A program made the translations under genes and the position numbers. 64,000 nucleotides of DNA from Bordetella pseudohinzii (GTDB lineage Bacteria > Pseudomonadota > Gammaproteobacteria > Burkholderiales > Burkholderiaceae_B), in NCBI RefSeq assembly GCF_000657795.2, contig NZ_JHEP02000008.1, forward strand, positions 1 to 64,000. The letters run 5' to 3'. How positions within the stretch are numbered: position 1 is the first letter of the stretch; every line of letters begins with the position of its first letter. A model generated the notes under the pieces. It ran no database searches. It had not been told where the DNA came from and saw only the letters and a list, made by a program, of their open reading frames with translations. Positions 35,676-43,624 of the stretch are shown here, piece by piece.

Positions 35676-37231
35676 CAGCGGCTCCAGCGATAGACCGCGG
35701 GCAGGATGTAGCCGGTCTGGTAGACCTGCATGTCCACCGCCTTCTTGGATGCCACCGTCGCGACCGACTGCAGCAGCGGCAGGCTCCATGCGTGCTCTGT
35801 CGCCTGGCGGGCCAGCTCGCGATAGCCGTCGTAGCGCTTGGCGGGGTCGCCTTGCGCGGCCAGGGCGTCTATCGTCTTGGCGAGTTCCGGTTCCTTCCAG
35901 GTCGAGAAGCGCAGGCGCGGATCCAGGATCTTGCCGGCGAAAATCTCCGGATCGCCGGTCGCGTTCGCCCAGCTGTAGAGCATGACGCCCGGCACCTTGG
36001 ACGAATGGCTGAGGTCCAGATACTTGGCCAGCGTGATTTCCTGCAGATTGGCCTGGACGCCGATCTGCGACCACATCTGCACGATGGCGCGCGCCATTTC
36101 GTAGTCGCTGGGGAAGGTGTTGTTGGTCGACAGGAACTGGATCTTCAGCGGCTTGTCCGGCCCGTATCCCGCCTTGGCCAGCTCGGCCTGGGCGGCGGCC
36201 TTGTCATAGGCGTAGCTAAAGCCCGCCACGTCGCCGGGAGAACCGGGCGTGGCCAGCACGGAAATCGGCTTGGCCACGTTGGCGTAGAAAGCCTTGGAGA
36301 TGGCCTGCTTGTTGATCGCCAGGTGCAGGGCGCGCCGCACATGCTCGTTCTGGAACTCCGGAACATAGCTGGGGAGCTGCAGAATGAAGATCTCGCTGTA
36401 GGGATAGACCTCGGCCTTCAGCGCGGGAATCTTGTTCAGCCGGTTGACTTCGCGCAGCGGGATCTGCACCGCCACGTCGGCCCGGGCCGATTCCAGCATC
36501 GCCACGCGCGCCGAGGCATCGGGAACGAATTCGAACACCACCCGCTTGATCGCGGGTTTGTCGCCCCAGTACTTGTCGAAGGCTTCCAGCACCACGCGCG
36601 AGCCGCGCTCGTAGCGCACGATCTTGTACGGACCGGCGCCGATGGGCGCCGCCTGGAATCCGTCCTCGCCCACTTTTTCCATATAGGCCTTGGGCAGGAT
36701 GTAGGAGGTCAGGAAGCCCAGATAGTTGGGCGCGGTCGGCGTCGGGGTGGAGAACACCATGACGGCCTGGGTCGGGCTGGAGATTTCGATATCCTGCAGC
36801 CCGCCGAAAAAGCCGTTGATGGCAAGGCGCTTTTCCTTCTTCGGGCGGTCGAGGAAGCTGAACTTGAAGTCTTCAGTCGTCAGCTTGGAGCCGTCATGGA
36901 AGGTCAGGCCCTCGCGCAGCTCGATGGCCAGTCGCATATTCTTGTCGTCCAGCCAGCGCCAGCTCTTGACCAGCGCGGGCTGCAGCTTCAGGTCGCCGTC
37001 AATGAACAGCGGCGAATCGAACACGGCCTTGTACAGCGATTGCCCCGCGGGAAACGTGACAGCGGTGGGATCCCAGGAGGGCACGTCCACCGGATAGGCG
37101 ATTTTCAGCTCGCCCGGCTCGGGCGCCGGCGTGTCTGCCTGGGCCAGCGCGGCCGCCCAGCCGCCGCATAGCAACAAAAGACAGGATGCCAGGACCCTGC
37201 CCAACCACCGTATCCACCATGCACTGATCAT
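35675..37231 (-). CDS. Peptide-type ABC substrate-binding protein (DppA-like)
   Basis: A 518-residue family 5 periplasmic receptor. A signal peptide ends near ALAQA. Family landmarks include LREGLTFHDGSKLTTEDFKF and YKIVRYERGSRVVLEAFDKY. GGAGG eight bases before the ATG at 37231 fixes the start. It heads the leftward operon receptor-permease-permease-ATPase-dioxygenase alpha-beta. Its ligand is more likely the dioxygenase substrate than a peptide. Two 16-bp palindromes lie upstream in the shared control region. Confidence 0.92.
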   Translation of the reverse strand: MISAWWIRWLGRVLASCLLLLCGGWAAALAQADTPAPEPGELKIAYPVDVPSWDPTAVTFPAGQSLYKAVFDSPLFIDGDLKLQPALVKSWRWLDDKNMRLAIELREGLTFHDGSKLTTEDFKFSFLDRPKKEKRLAINGFFGGLQDIEISSPTQAVMVFSTPTPTAPNYLGFLTSYILPKAYMEKVGEDGFQAAPIGAGPYKIVRYERGSRVVLEAFDKYWGDKPAIKRVVFEFVPDASARVAMLESARADVAVQIPLREVNRLNKIPALKAEVYPYSEIFILQLPSYVPEFQNEHVRRALHLAINKQAISKAFYANVAKPISVLATPGSPGDVAGFSYAYDKAAAQAELAKAGYGPDKPLKIQFLSTNNTFPSDYEMARAIVQMWSQIGVQANLQEITLAKYLDLSHSSKVPGVMLYSWANATGDPEIFAGKILDPRLRFSTWKEPELAKTIDALAAQGDPAKRYDGYRELARQATEHAWSLPLLQSVATVASKKAVDMQVYQTGYILPAVYRWSR

Positions 37232-37284
37232 GAACGGCCTCCGATCGCGGAATCGTTGCGCACGCATGCGGCCTGGCAGCGTGC

Positions 37285-37300
37285 AAACAGTATACTGTTT
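37285..37300. promoter_or_regulatory. 16-bp palindromic operator, copy 1
   Basis: AAACAGTATACTGTTT is perfectly self-complementary. It lies 54 bp upstream of the ABC receptor start. With copy 2 (GAACAATATATTGTTC) it defines a consensus RAACARTATAYTGTTY, consistent with a dimeric GntR/FCD-type repressor, most simply the one encoded at 37992. Confidence 0.75.
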
Positions 37301-37344
37301 ATGATTTAAGCATTAAAACTTCAGGATTAAACTAATTAATAACC

Positions 37345-37354
37345 CTGATATCAG
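37345..37354. promoter_or_regulatory. 10-bp palindrome between the two operators
   Basis: CTGATATCAG lies midway between the two 16-bp palindromes in an AT-rich stretch that should contain the divergent promoters. Its role is not clear. Confidence 0.35.
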
Positions 37355-37371
37355 TGGCTTATGCTTGTATA

Positions 37372-37387
37372 GAACAATATATTGTTC
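37372..37387. promoter_or_regulatory. 16-bp palindromic operator, copy 2
   Basis: GAACAATATATTGTTC is perfectly self-complementary, 60 bp before the V4R-domain gene. Its centre is 87 bp from that of copy 1. Having one copy near each divergent start suggests joint control, possibly by looping. Confidence 0.75.
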
Positions 37388-37447
37388 AGGGATAACCCTA
37401 GCCGATTCTCCTCGGCCCGCCACCCCGCCTTCACAGGAGCGGATTGA

Positions 37448-37945
37448 ATGGGACTGCTGCAACAACGCTTGAAATGGGATGCGCCCGCGGGCGCCATCCT
37501 GGATGCGGACCGCCGCTATGTCATGCTGCGCGCCGACGTCCTGATGGGGCTGTTCGCCGCCTTGCCGCCCGGGCAGCGCGCCCAGGCGCTGGACAGCCTG
37601 CAAGCCTCGGTGCGCACGTATGGCGGCGCCTCCGCCCGCGCCTACCAGGCCAGCGGCGCGGCCGATCTTGCCGCATTCTTGCGGGTAATGGCCGAATCGG
37701 CCGCCGACCTGGGGTGGGGCGCCTGGCGCTTCGAACCGGACCACGGGGCAGGGTTGAGGCTCTCGGTGCGGAACAGCCCCTTCGCGATGGCGGCCGGCCC
37801 CGGCGACCGGCCGGTCTGCCACGCGATAACAGGTATGCTGGAAGCCGTCAGCGCGCTGGTGACGGGGGCGTCCAGGACGTTTCGGGAAACCCGGTGCGCC
37901 AGCATGGGCGCGTCCTGTTGTGAATTCCAGGCGCAGAACGAATGA
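37448..37945 (+). CDS. V4R-domain small-molecule-sensing protein
   Basis: A 165-residue soluble protein. The C-terminal half fits the V4R (4-vinyl reductase-like) domain: GMLEAVSALVTGAS, then ETRCASMGASCCEFQ, which supplies the conserved Cys pattern. V4R domains act as ligand sensors, for example in the N-terminal part of aromatic-catabolism activators. Here the domain stands alone, without AAA+ or DNA-binding parts. AGGAGCGGATTGA precedes the ATG at 37448. It is followed by a GntR gene and diverges from the importer-dioxygenase operon; a role in sensing or binding the substrate is plausible but unproven. Confidence 0.75.
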   Translation: MGLLQQRLKWDAPAGAILDADRRYVMLRADVLMGLFAALPPGQRAQALDSLQASVRTYGGASARAYQASGAADLAAFLRVMAESAADLGWGAWRFEPDHGAGLRLSVRNSPFAMAAGPGDRPVCHAITGMLEAVSALVTGASRTFRETRCASMGASCCEFQAQNE

Positions 37946-37991
37946 GGCCAGGCCGGTGGAGCAGACGGTTAATAAAAACAGAAGGACGAGC

Positions 37992-38669
37992 GTGGCGGCG
38001 CGCAAACCCAATTTGCGCGAACGGGTGTACAGCATCATCCGCGAACGCATACAGACGGGCCTGATCCGCCTGGAAGACCGCCTGGTGGATCACGATATCG
38101 CGCAGGAACTGCACGTCTCCCGCATGCCGGTGCGCGAAGCGCTCATGCAGCTCAAGAACGAAGGGGTGCTCGAAGGCACGGCGCGCGGTTTCGTGCTGCG
38201 CCGGTTCACGCTGGCCGAAATGAACGAGATCTTCGAGATCCGCACCCTGCTCGAACCCTCGGCCGCCGCCTCCGCATCCTTGCATGCCGATCCCAGGAGC
38301 CTGGCCGAGATGAAGGCGGCTCTTGAACAGGCCGAAAGCGCCAACCTGCGCACCGACCTGGACGATTTCATGCGCAGCAACGCGCGCTTCCGGCTGATCT
38401 GGCTTGCCATGGTCCCCAATCGTGAGCTGGCCGGCGCGATTGCGCGCTACATCGATCATGTGCAAGTCGTGCGCCTGGTGACCATGGACGACCAGCAGGT
38501 CCGCGACATCATCCTGGACGGCATGCGGGGCTTGTATGAAGCCTTCCTGTCCGGCGACACCGAGCTTGTCCGCATCCGCATGCTGGGCCATGCGCGGGCC
38601 GCGGCGGCCTGCTACTACGACGCCTACCAGAAGACCTTCGAGTCAGAGAATGCGCGGCGGCAAGCCTAG
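37992..38669 (+). CDS. GntR-family regulator with FCD domain
   Basis: About 225 residues. The winged HTH reads LRERVYSIIRERIQTGLIRL, then VSRMPVREALMQLKNEG. The C-terminal all-helical FCD domain starts at FEIRTLLEPSAAASAS and has the metal/ligand-binding residues typical of the family. Start choice: the frame opens at GTG 37920, but the GTG at 37992 has AAGGACGAGC before it. It is co-directional with the V4R gene. It probably binds the twin palindromes upstream and represses the ABC/dioxygenase operon. Its last four bases overlap the convergent permease gene. Confidence 0.87.
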   Translation: MAARKPNLRERVYSIIRERIQTGLIRLEDRLVDHDIAQELHVSRMPVREALMQLKNEGVLEGTARGFVLRRFTLAEMNEIFEIRTLLEPSAAASASLHADPRSLAEMKAALEQAESANLRTDLDDFMRSNARFRLIWLAMVPNRELAGAIARYIDHVQVVRLVTMDDQQVRDIILDGMRGLYEAFLSGDTELVRIRMLGHARAAAACYYDAYQKTFESENARRQA

Positions 38670-39490
38670 CCCTTGACGGCGCCCGCCGTCAGCCCGGTGA
38701 TGATCTGCCGCGCCGCGACAAAGGTGAATATCAGCGGCGGGATGGCGATAAGGCTGCCCATGGCCATGACACGTCCCCAGTCCACCCCCAGGTCGGTGAT
38801 GTAGAGCGAGGCGGCCACGGGCAGGGTGCGTGTTTCGCGGTCGGTGAGCACGAGGGCGAGGATGAACTCGTTCCAGGCGATCCGGAAGGTGAAGATGGCG
38901 GCCGCGGCCAGGCCGGGCGCCATCAGGGGGAGGAACACCTTGGTGAACACGCCGACCGGGCCGCAGCCGTCGATGGCGGCGGCTTCTTCCAGTTCGATGG
39001 GCACTTGCAGCACGAAGCCGTAGAGCAGCCAGATGGTAAAGGGCAGGTTGACGGCGACGTAGAGCAGGACGAGCCCCGCCAGGCTGTTGATCAACCCCCA
39101 TTGGCTCCAGATCATGAAGACGGGGATCGCCAGCACCGCCAGGGGCACGGTGCGCAGCAGCAGCGTGGCATAGGCCACGGCGGCGCGCCCCTTGAAACGG
39201 AAGCGCGCGAGTCCATAGGCCGCCATGCAGCCCAGCACCAGGGTGATGAGGGTCGAGCACAGGCCTACGAGCAGGCTGTTGGCCAGGTAGCGGCCGAACT
39301 GGTCTTCCTCCAGGACGGCGCGGTAGTTCTCCAGGGTGGGGACGAACAGGAAGTTCAGCGGTTCGGCGAAGATGTCCACCTGCTGGCGCAGGCTGGTGGC
39401 GAAGATGATGGCGATGGGCGCCACGCACAGCAGGGCCAGCGCGATGAGCACGGCGTAGTGCAGGCCGCCCCGGATGAGGGAGGGTTTCAT
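38666..39490 (-). CDS. Sugar ABC permease (MalG/UgpE-like)
   Basis: A 274-residue inner-membrane protein with six hydrophobic segments. The EAA loop lies around ELEEAAAIDGCGPVGVFTKV, followed by LPLMAPGLAA. It is the partner of the MalF-like permease 7 bp upstream. It is the end of the long leftward sugar/sugar-acid locus. Confidence 0.92.
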   Translation of the reverse strand: MKPSLIRGGLHYAVLIALALLCVAPIAIIFATSLRQQVDIFAEPLNFLFVPTLENYRAVLEEDQFGRYLANSLLVGLCSTLITLVLGCMAAYGLARFRFKGRAAVAYATLLLRTVPLAVLAIPVFMIWSQWGLINSLAGLVLLYVAVNLPFTIWLLYGFVLQVPIELEEAAAIDGCGPVGVFTKVFLPLMAPGLAAAAIFTFRIAWNEFILALVLTDRETRTLPVAASLYITDLGVDWGRVMAMGSLIAIPPLIFTFVAARQIITGLTAGAVKG

Positions 39491-39497
39491 GGCGGGT

Positions 39498-40373
39498 TCA
39501 GTGATCCGTTTTCAAGGGGTTGGACAGGCGCAGGGCCCCCCAGGACAGCAGCGCCACGATCGCCAGCAGCAGGACCGAGATCGCCGCCGCGAGGCCCAGG
39601 TGCTGGCCGACGAAAGCGGTCTTGTAGATATGCAGGGAGAGGATCTCGGTGGCGTCGCCCGGCCCGCCGAAGGTCAGCACATAGATGACTTCCAGCACCC
39701 GGAAGGCGTCGATCAGGCGCATCATGAGCGTGATGGCGAGCACGTGCGCGATCATGGGCAGCTTGACGAGCAAGGTCATCTGCCACCAGCGCGCCCCGTC
39801 GATGCGCGAGGCTTCGATGACGGCGCTGTCCACATTGGCCAGCGCGGCGGCCACCATGATGAAGACGAAGGGCGTCCATTGCCAGATGTCGGCGATGACG
39901 ATGGCGATGAAGGCCAGCGCGGGGTCCGCCAGCCAGGCCAGGGGCGCGATGTCCAGGCGGGCCAGCACTTCGTTGACCAGGCCGAATTGCGCGTCGAAGA
40001 TGTAGCGCCAGACCAGGCCGACGGCAATCGGCGCAATCATCATGGGCAGGATGAACACGGTGCGGAAGAAGGCCGTGCCGCGCACGCGCCGCTCCAGGGC
40101 CAGCGCCAGGGCGATGCCGAGGAGCATTTCGGCGCCGACGCAGACGGCGGCAAACAGCAGCGTGGTCCAGAGCGATGACCAGACGCGCGGGTTGGCGAAG
40201 GCGGACAGGAAATTGTCCAGGCCGACCCAGCGCGCCTCGCTCCAGGGCGTGCCGGCGCTCCAGTCGAAGAGCCCCAGCTGGAAGGCCGAGATGACGGGAT
40301 AGAGACAGGCGGCGGCCATGACGAGCACGGCCGGGCCGAGATAGAGGGCGGGGGCCCAGGCGGAGGTGCGCAT
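39498..40373 (-). CDS. Sugar ABC permease (MalF/UgpA-like)
   Basis: A 291-residue permease. It starts MRTSAWAPALYLGPAVLVM and has the EAA loop IEASRIDGARWWQMTLLVKL, then PMIAHV. The longer open frame upstream is antisense-like shadow sequence. AAGGGCACC precedes the ATG at 40373. It works with the MalG-like permease, the CUT1 receptor and the MalK-like ATPase of the same operon. Confidence 0.92.
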   Translation of the reverse strand: MRTSAWAPALYLGPAVLVMAAACLYPVISAFQLGLFDWSAGTPWSEARWVGLDNFLSAFANPRVWSSLWTTLLFAAVCVGAEMLLGIALALALERRVRGTAFFRTVFILPMMIAPIAVGLVWRYIFDAQFGLVNEVLARLDIAPLAWLADPALAFIAIVIADIWQWTPFVFIMVAAALANVDSAVIEASRIDGARWWQMTLLVKLPMIAHVLAITLMMRLIDAFRVLEVIYVLTFGGPGDATEILSLHIYKTAFVGQHLGLAAAISVLLLAIVALLSWGALRLSNPLKTDH

Positions 40374-40384
40374 GGTGGTGCCCT

Positions 40385-41716
40385 TCAGATGGCGTAGCCG
40401 GCCGCGCGCATGATCTGCGTCACGGGCGCGACCGTGTCGTTCAGGGCCGCTTCGGCGGTCTTCTTGCCGATCAGGGCCTCGGAGATGGCCACGCCCAGGG
40501 CCTGGACGTTGATCTTGTCCCAGACAGCGATGAGGGGGCGCCAATCGGGGTTGGCGTGCCTCAGCGCCTCCTTGAAGGTGGCGAATTCCGGGTAGCGGCG
40601 CAGCAGGTCGGGGTCGTCGAAGGTCGAGTTGCGGATGGGCGCGCCGCCGGCCGCCGCGACCGCCTGATCCTGCGTTTTGCACGTCAGCCATTGCATGAGC
40701 AAGAACGCTGCATCGGGGTGTTGCGCGTTCTTGGGGATGGCCAGCCCCAGCCCGCCCGACTGGGAGGCGTGGCGCGTGCCCATGGGGTGCGGGGCCCAGC
40801 CCACCTTGCCGGCGATGCGCGATCTGGCGGGGTTGTCGACCTGGCCGGACAGGGTGGTGGAGTCCAGGTACATGGCCGCCTTGCCTTGCAGGAAGGCCGT
40901 GATGCTTTCTCCCTGTCCATAACCCGGGATGCCGGCCGGGCCGGTGGCGACGACTTCTTGCAGGAATTGCAGGGCCCGCACGCCCGCCGCGTCGTTAAAG
41001 CGCGGGCGCCACTGCTCGTCGAAGACGCTGCCGCCCAGCGGATTCAGGTGCAGCAGCCAGGCGTGCACGGCCTGGTGGCCGGCCTGGCCGCGCGAGGTCA
41101 GCGCGCCCATGCCCGCCTTGTCCTTGATCTGGCGCAGCAGCGCGGCCAGCTCGGTGTAGTTGGCGGGCGGCTGGAAACCGTGCTTGGCGAAAATATCGCG
41201 GCGGTAGGCCAGCACCGAGGTCTCCGCGCCGTAGGGCAGGCCATAGAGCTTGGCGCCCGGGCCGGCGAGATAGCCCTTGGGGCCGCCGACCAGGCCGATG
41301 TTCTCCAGGTAGATCGGCACGATGTCATCGAGGTCATAGGCGGGGTCGGCCAGGGCGGCATTGAGCAGGAAGGGATCCAGCGGCCGGATGAGATCCTTGG
41401 CGACGTATTCTCCCTTCCAGGTCACCACATAGGACACCAGGTCGTAGTCGCCCTGGGGCTTGGCCATCTCCAGCAGCTGCTTGTCCTTCATGCGCCCGAT
41501 GGCGAGCTTGTCGACTTCCACCCGTATGCCGGTTTCCCGCGTGAACTGCGGCAGGATCTTCAGCATGGCGTCGAAGTGCGGGTGCGCCGGGATGCTGAAG
41601 ACGACTTTTTGCCCGGCATATTTGGCATGACGGTCCTGGGCCCTGGCGCCGCGCAGCGGCAGGCCGGCGCCAAAGATCGAAATGACGCCGGCTTTGAGGA
41701 AATCGCGTCTTTGCAT
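40385..41716 (-). CDS. Sugar ABC substrate-binding protein (CUT1 type)
   Basis: A 443-residue extracytoplasmic receptor. The N-terminus MQRRDFLKAGVISIFGAGLP has an RRDFLK twin-arginine-like motif, so export may be by Tat. Typical family 1 segments follow (FTRETGIRVEVDKLA, then GLPYGAETSVLAYRRDIFAK). AAGGAGACAACCC precedes the ATG at 41716. Four CUT1 transporter genes are contiguous here. The ligand is probably an oligosaccharide, sugar acid or polyol. Confidence 0.9.
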   Translation of the reverse strand: MQRRDFLKAGVISIFGAGLPLRGARAQDRHAKYAGQKVVFSIPAHPHFDAMLKILPQFTRETGIRVEVDKLAIGRMKDKQLLEMAKPQGDYDLVSYVVTWKGEYVAKDLIRPLDPFLLNAALADPAYDLDDIVPIYLENIGLVGGPKGYLAGPGAKLYGLPYGAETSVLAYRRDIFAKHGFQPPANYTELAALLRQIKDKAGMGALTSRGQAGHQAVHAWLLHLNPLGGSVFDEQWRPRFNDAAGVRALQFLQEVVATGPAGIPGYGQGESITAFLQGKAAMYLDSTTLSGQVDNPARSRIAGKVGWAPHPMGTRHASQSGGLGLAIPKNAQHPDAAFLLMQWLTCKTQDQAVAAAGGAPIRNSTFDDPDLLRRYPEFATFKEALRHANPDWRPLIAVWDKINVQALGVAISEALIGKKTAEAALNDTVAPVTQIMRAAGYAI

Positions 41717-41749
41717 GGGTTGTCTCCTTTGGGGGCGAGGCGGGTTGGG

Positions 41750-42838
41750 CTAGGGGCGCAGGCTTGCGCCGGTCGTGGCGTCGAAGACGTGCAGGTCCTC
41801 GCTGTCGAACTGCAGCGCCAGGGTCTGCCGCCGCAGGCCCTGCGCGTTGCCGGCCAGCATGGCCGACAGGCGCTGCCCGCCGGGCTGGCCCAATCGGCCA
41901 GTCACCTGGCTCTCGGTGCCCAGGTATTCGACGCTGTCGACCGTCATGTCCAGCGGCACCAGGGGCGTGTCGGCGGCCGGGCGCAGGTGTTGGGCGCGCA
42001 GGCCCAGGACCACGGCCTGGTCATCGGCGGCGGCCAGCCAGGACGGGGCCGGCCAGGCAAAGCCCTCGCCCACCAGCCGCGCGCGTCCGTGCCGGCTGTC
42101 GCAGCGCGCGTTGAAGAAATTCATGGTGGGGGTGCCGATGAAACCCGCCACGAAGAGATTGGCTGGCCGGTTGAAGATCTCCGAGGGCGTGGCGACCTGC
42201 TGGATGCGGCCTTTGTCGAAAACGACGATGCGCGAGGCCAGGGTCATCGCCTCGACCTGGTCGTGGGTGACGTAGACCGTGGTCTTGCCCAGCTGCGCGT
42301 GCAGGGCGGCCAGCTCGGCGCGCATATGCCCGCGCAGCTTGGCGTCCAGATTGGACAGCGGTTCGTCGAACAGGAAGACCTCGGGCTCCCGGACGATGGC
42401 CCGGCCTATCGCCACGCGCTGGCGTTGTCCCCCGGACAGGTCCCGCGGCTTGCGGTCCAGCAGATGCTGGATGTTGAGCACCTTGGCGGCGGCCCGCAGC
42501 TTGGCGTCGATCTCGTCGTGGGGCCGCCTGGCCAGGCGCAGCGAGAACGACATGTTCTCGGCCACGGACATATGCGGGTAGAGAGCGTAGTTCTGGAACA
42601 CCATGGCGATGTCCCTGTCCATCGGCGGCAGGCGGGTCACGTCCTTGCCGCCGATGAAGATGCTGCCTTCGGTGACATCTTCCAGGCCGGCGATCATGCG
42701 CAGCGTGGTGCTCTTGCCGCAGCCTGATTCGCCCAGCAGCACCGTGAACTCGCCCTCGCGGATCGAGAGATTCATTTGCTGCACGACGGTGACGTCGCCG
42801 AAGCGCTTGACGACATTGCGCAATTCAAGTCCGGACAT
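41750..42838 (-). CDS. Sugar ABC transporter ATPase (MalK/UgpC-like)
   Basis: A 362-residue ATPase with Walker A GESGCGKST, signature LSGGQRQRV, Walker B VFLFDEPLSNLDA and the H-loop YVTHDQ. The C-terminal TOBE-type regulatory domain is about residues 240-362. GGAGACAGC precedes the ATG at 42838. It energises the CUT1 permeases downstream. Confidence 0.95.
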   Translation of the reverse strand: MSGLELRNVVKRFGDVTVVQQMNLSIREGEFTVLLGESGCGKSTTLRMIAGLEDVTEGSIFIGGKDVTRLPPMDRDIAMVFQNYALYPHMSVAENMSFSLRLARRPHDEIDAKLRAAAKVLNIQHLLDRKPRDLSGGQRQRVAIGRAIVREPEVFLFDEPLSNLDAKLRGHMRAELAALHAQLGKTTVYVTHDQVEAMTLASRIVVFDKGRIQQVATPSEIFNRPANLFVAGFIGTPTMNFFNARCDSRHGRARLVGEGFAWPAPSWLAAADDQAVVLGLRAQHLRPAADTPLVPLDMTVDSVEYLGTESQVTGRLGQPGGQRLSAMLAGNAQGLRRQTLALQFDSEDLHVFDATTGASLRP

Positions 42839-42853
42839 GCTGTCTCCAGATGG

Positions 42854-43606
42854 CTAAGTGTTTTTGTTGTCGAGCCCCGGCCCCTGGCGCCAGGATTCGG
42901 CGGTGTAGCGGCGCACGCCCCAGCCCACCGGCGCGATCCGGTTGCCGGGATGCCGCGGATCCGGGCCCCAGATGGCCTGGTAGGTATCCACGCAGCGGCC
43001 GCGCCTTTGCAGGCGGACAAAGCAGGCGGCCAGGCCGGCCCACCAGAGCGCCAGCGCCACGCCCATCCAGCGGGGGGCGTCGGCGGCCAACAGCCCAATG
43101 GCGATGGTCGGCACCGCCGCCACGATGCCCAGCCATCCCGCGGCCTTGTGGAAGCGTTCGAAGCACAGCCGCCTGCGCGTCATGTCGTAGTGATCGCCGC
43201 GCATCCGGCGGTCGCCCGGGCCGCCCTTGCTGCCGCGCAGCAGGCCGGATGCCGCCTGCAGCCATCCGGTCAGGCAGAGCAGCCAGCCGAACAGGGCATG
43301 AAGGGAGGCGGCCGCGCCGTCCGCCGAGACTGTCATGAGCGCCAGCGCCAGACCCGCCGTCATGCAGGCTACCGCGCTGCCCTGCAGCCAGAGATGCGCA
43401 CGCCACCAGGCCTGGTTGTCCAGGGTCCGCGGCCATGCCTGGCGGGGCAGGATCTTGTAGTAGCGCGCGGCCAATGCGCCCAGCGGAGACAGCATGCCCC
43501 AGGACAGCACCATCAGCCTGGCATGCCAGGCCGTCGCCATCGCGATGTCGTGCGTGGCCGCGCCTGACAAGGGCGTCAGGAGCCAGGTGACGACGGCTTC
43601 GACCAT
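42854..43606 (-). CDS. Cytochrome b561-domain membrane protein
   Basis: A 250-residue membrane protein with about five to six hydrophobic segments. Four histidines in helices (ATAWHARLMV, WWRAHLWLQG, ASLHALFGWL, FERFHKAAGW) match the two-heme b561 pattern. The C-terminal soluble tail includes DTYQAIWGPDPRHPGNR. It sits between a semialdehyde dehydrogenase and the sugar ABC ATPase, 18 bp after the former, so it is in the same operon. It may carry electrons from a periplasmic sugar or alcohol oxidation, but no partner dehydrogenase is seen nearby. Confidence 0.8.
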   Translation of the reverse strand: MVEAVVTWLLTPLSGAATHDIAMATAWHARLMVLSWGMLSPLGALAARYYKILPRQAWPRTLDNQAWWRAHLWLQGSAVACMTAGLALALMTVSADGAAASLHALFGWLLCLTGWLQAASGLLRGSKGGPGDRRMRGDHYDMTRRRLCFERFHKAAGWLGIVAAVPTIAIGLLAADAPRWMGVALALWWAGLAACFVRLQRRGRCVDTYQAIWGPDPRHPGNRIAPVGWGVRRYTAESWRQGPGLDNKNT

Positions 43607-43624
43607 GGGCGGCGCCGGGCTGGG

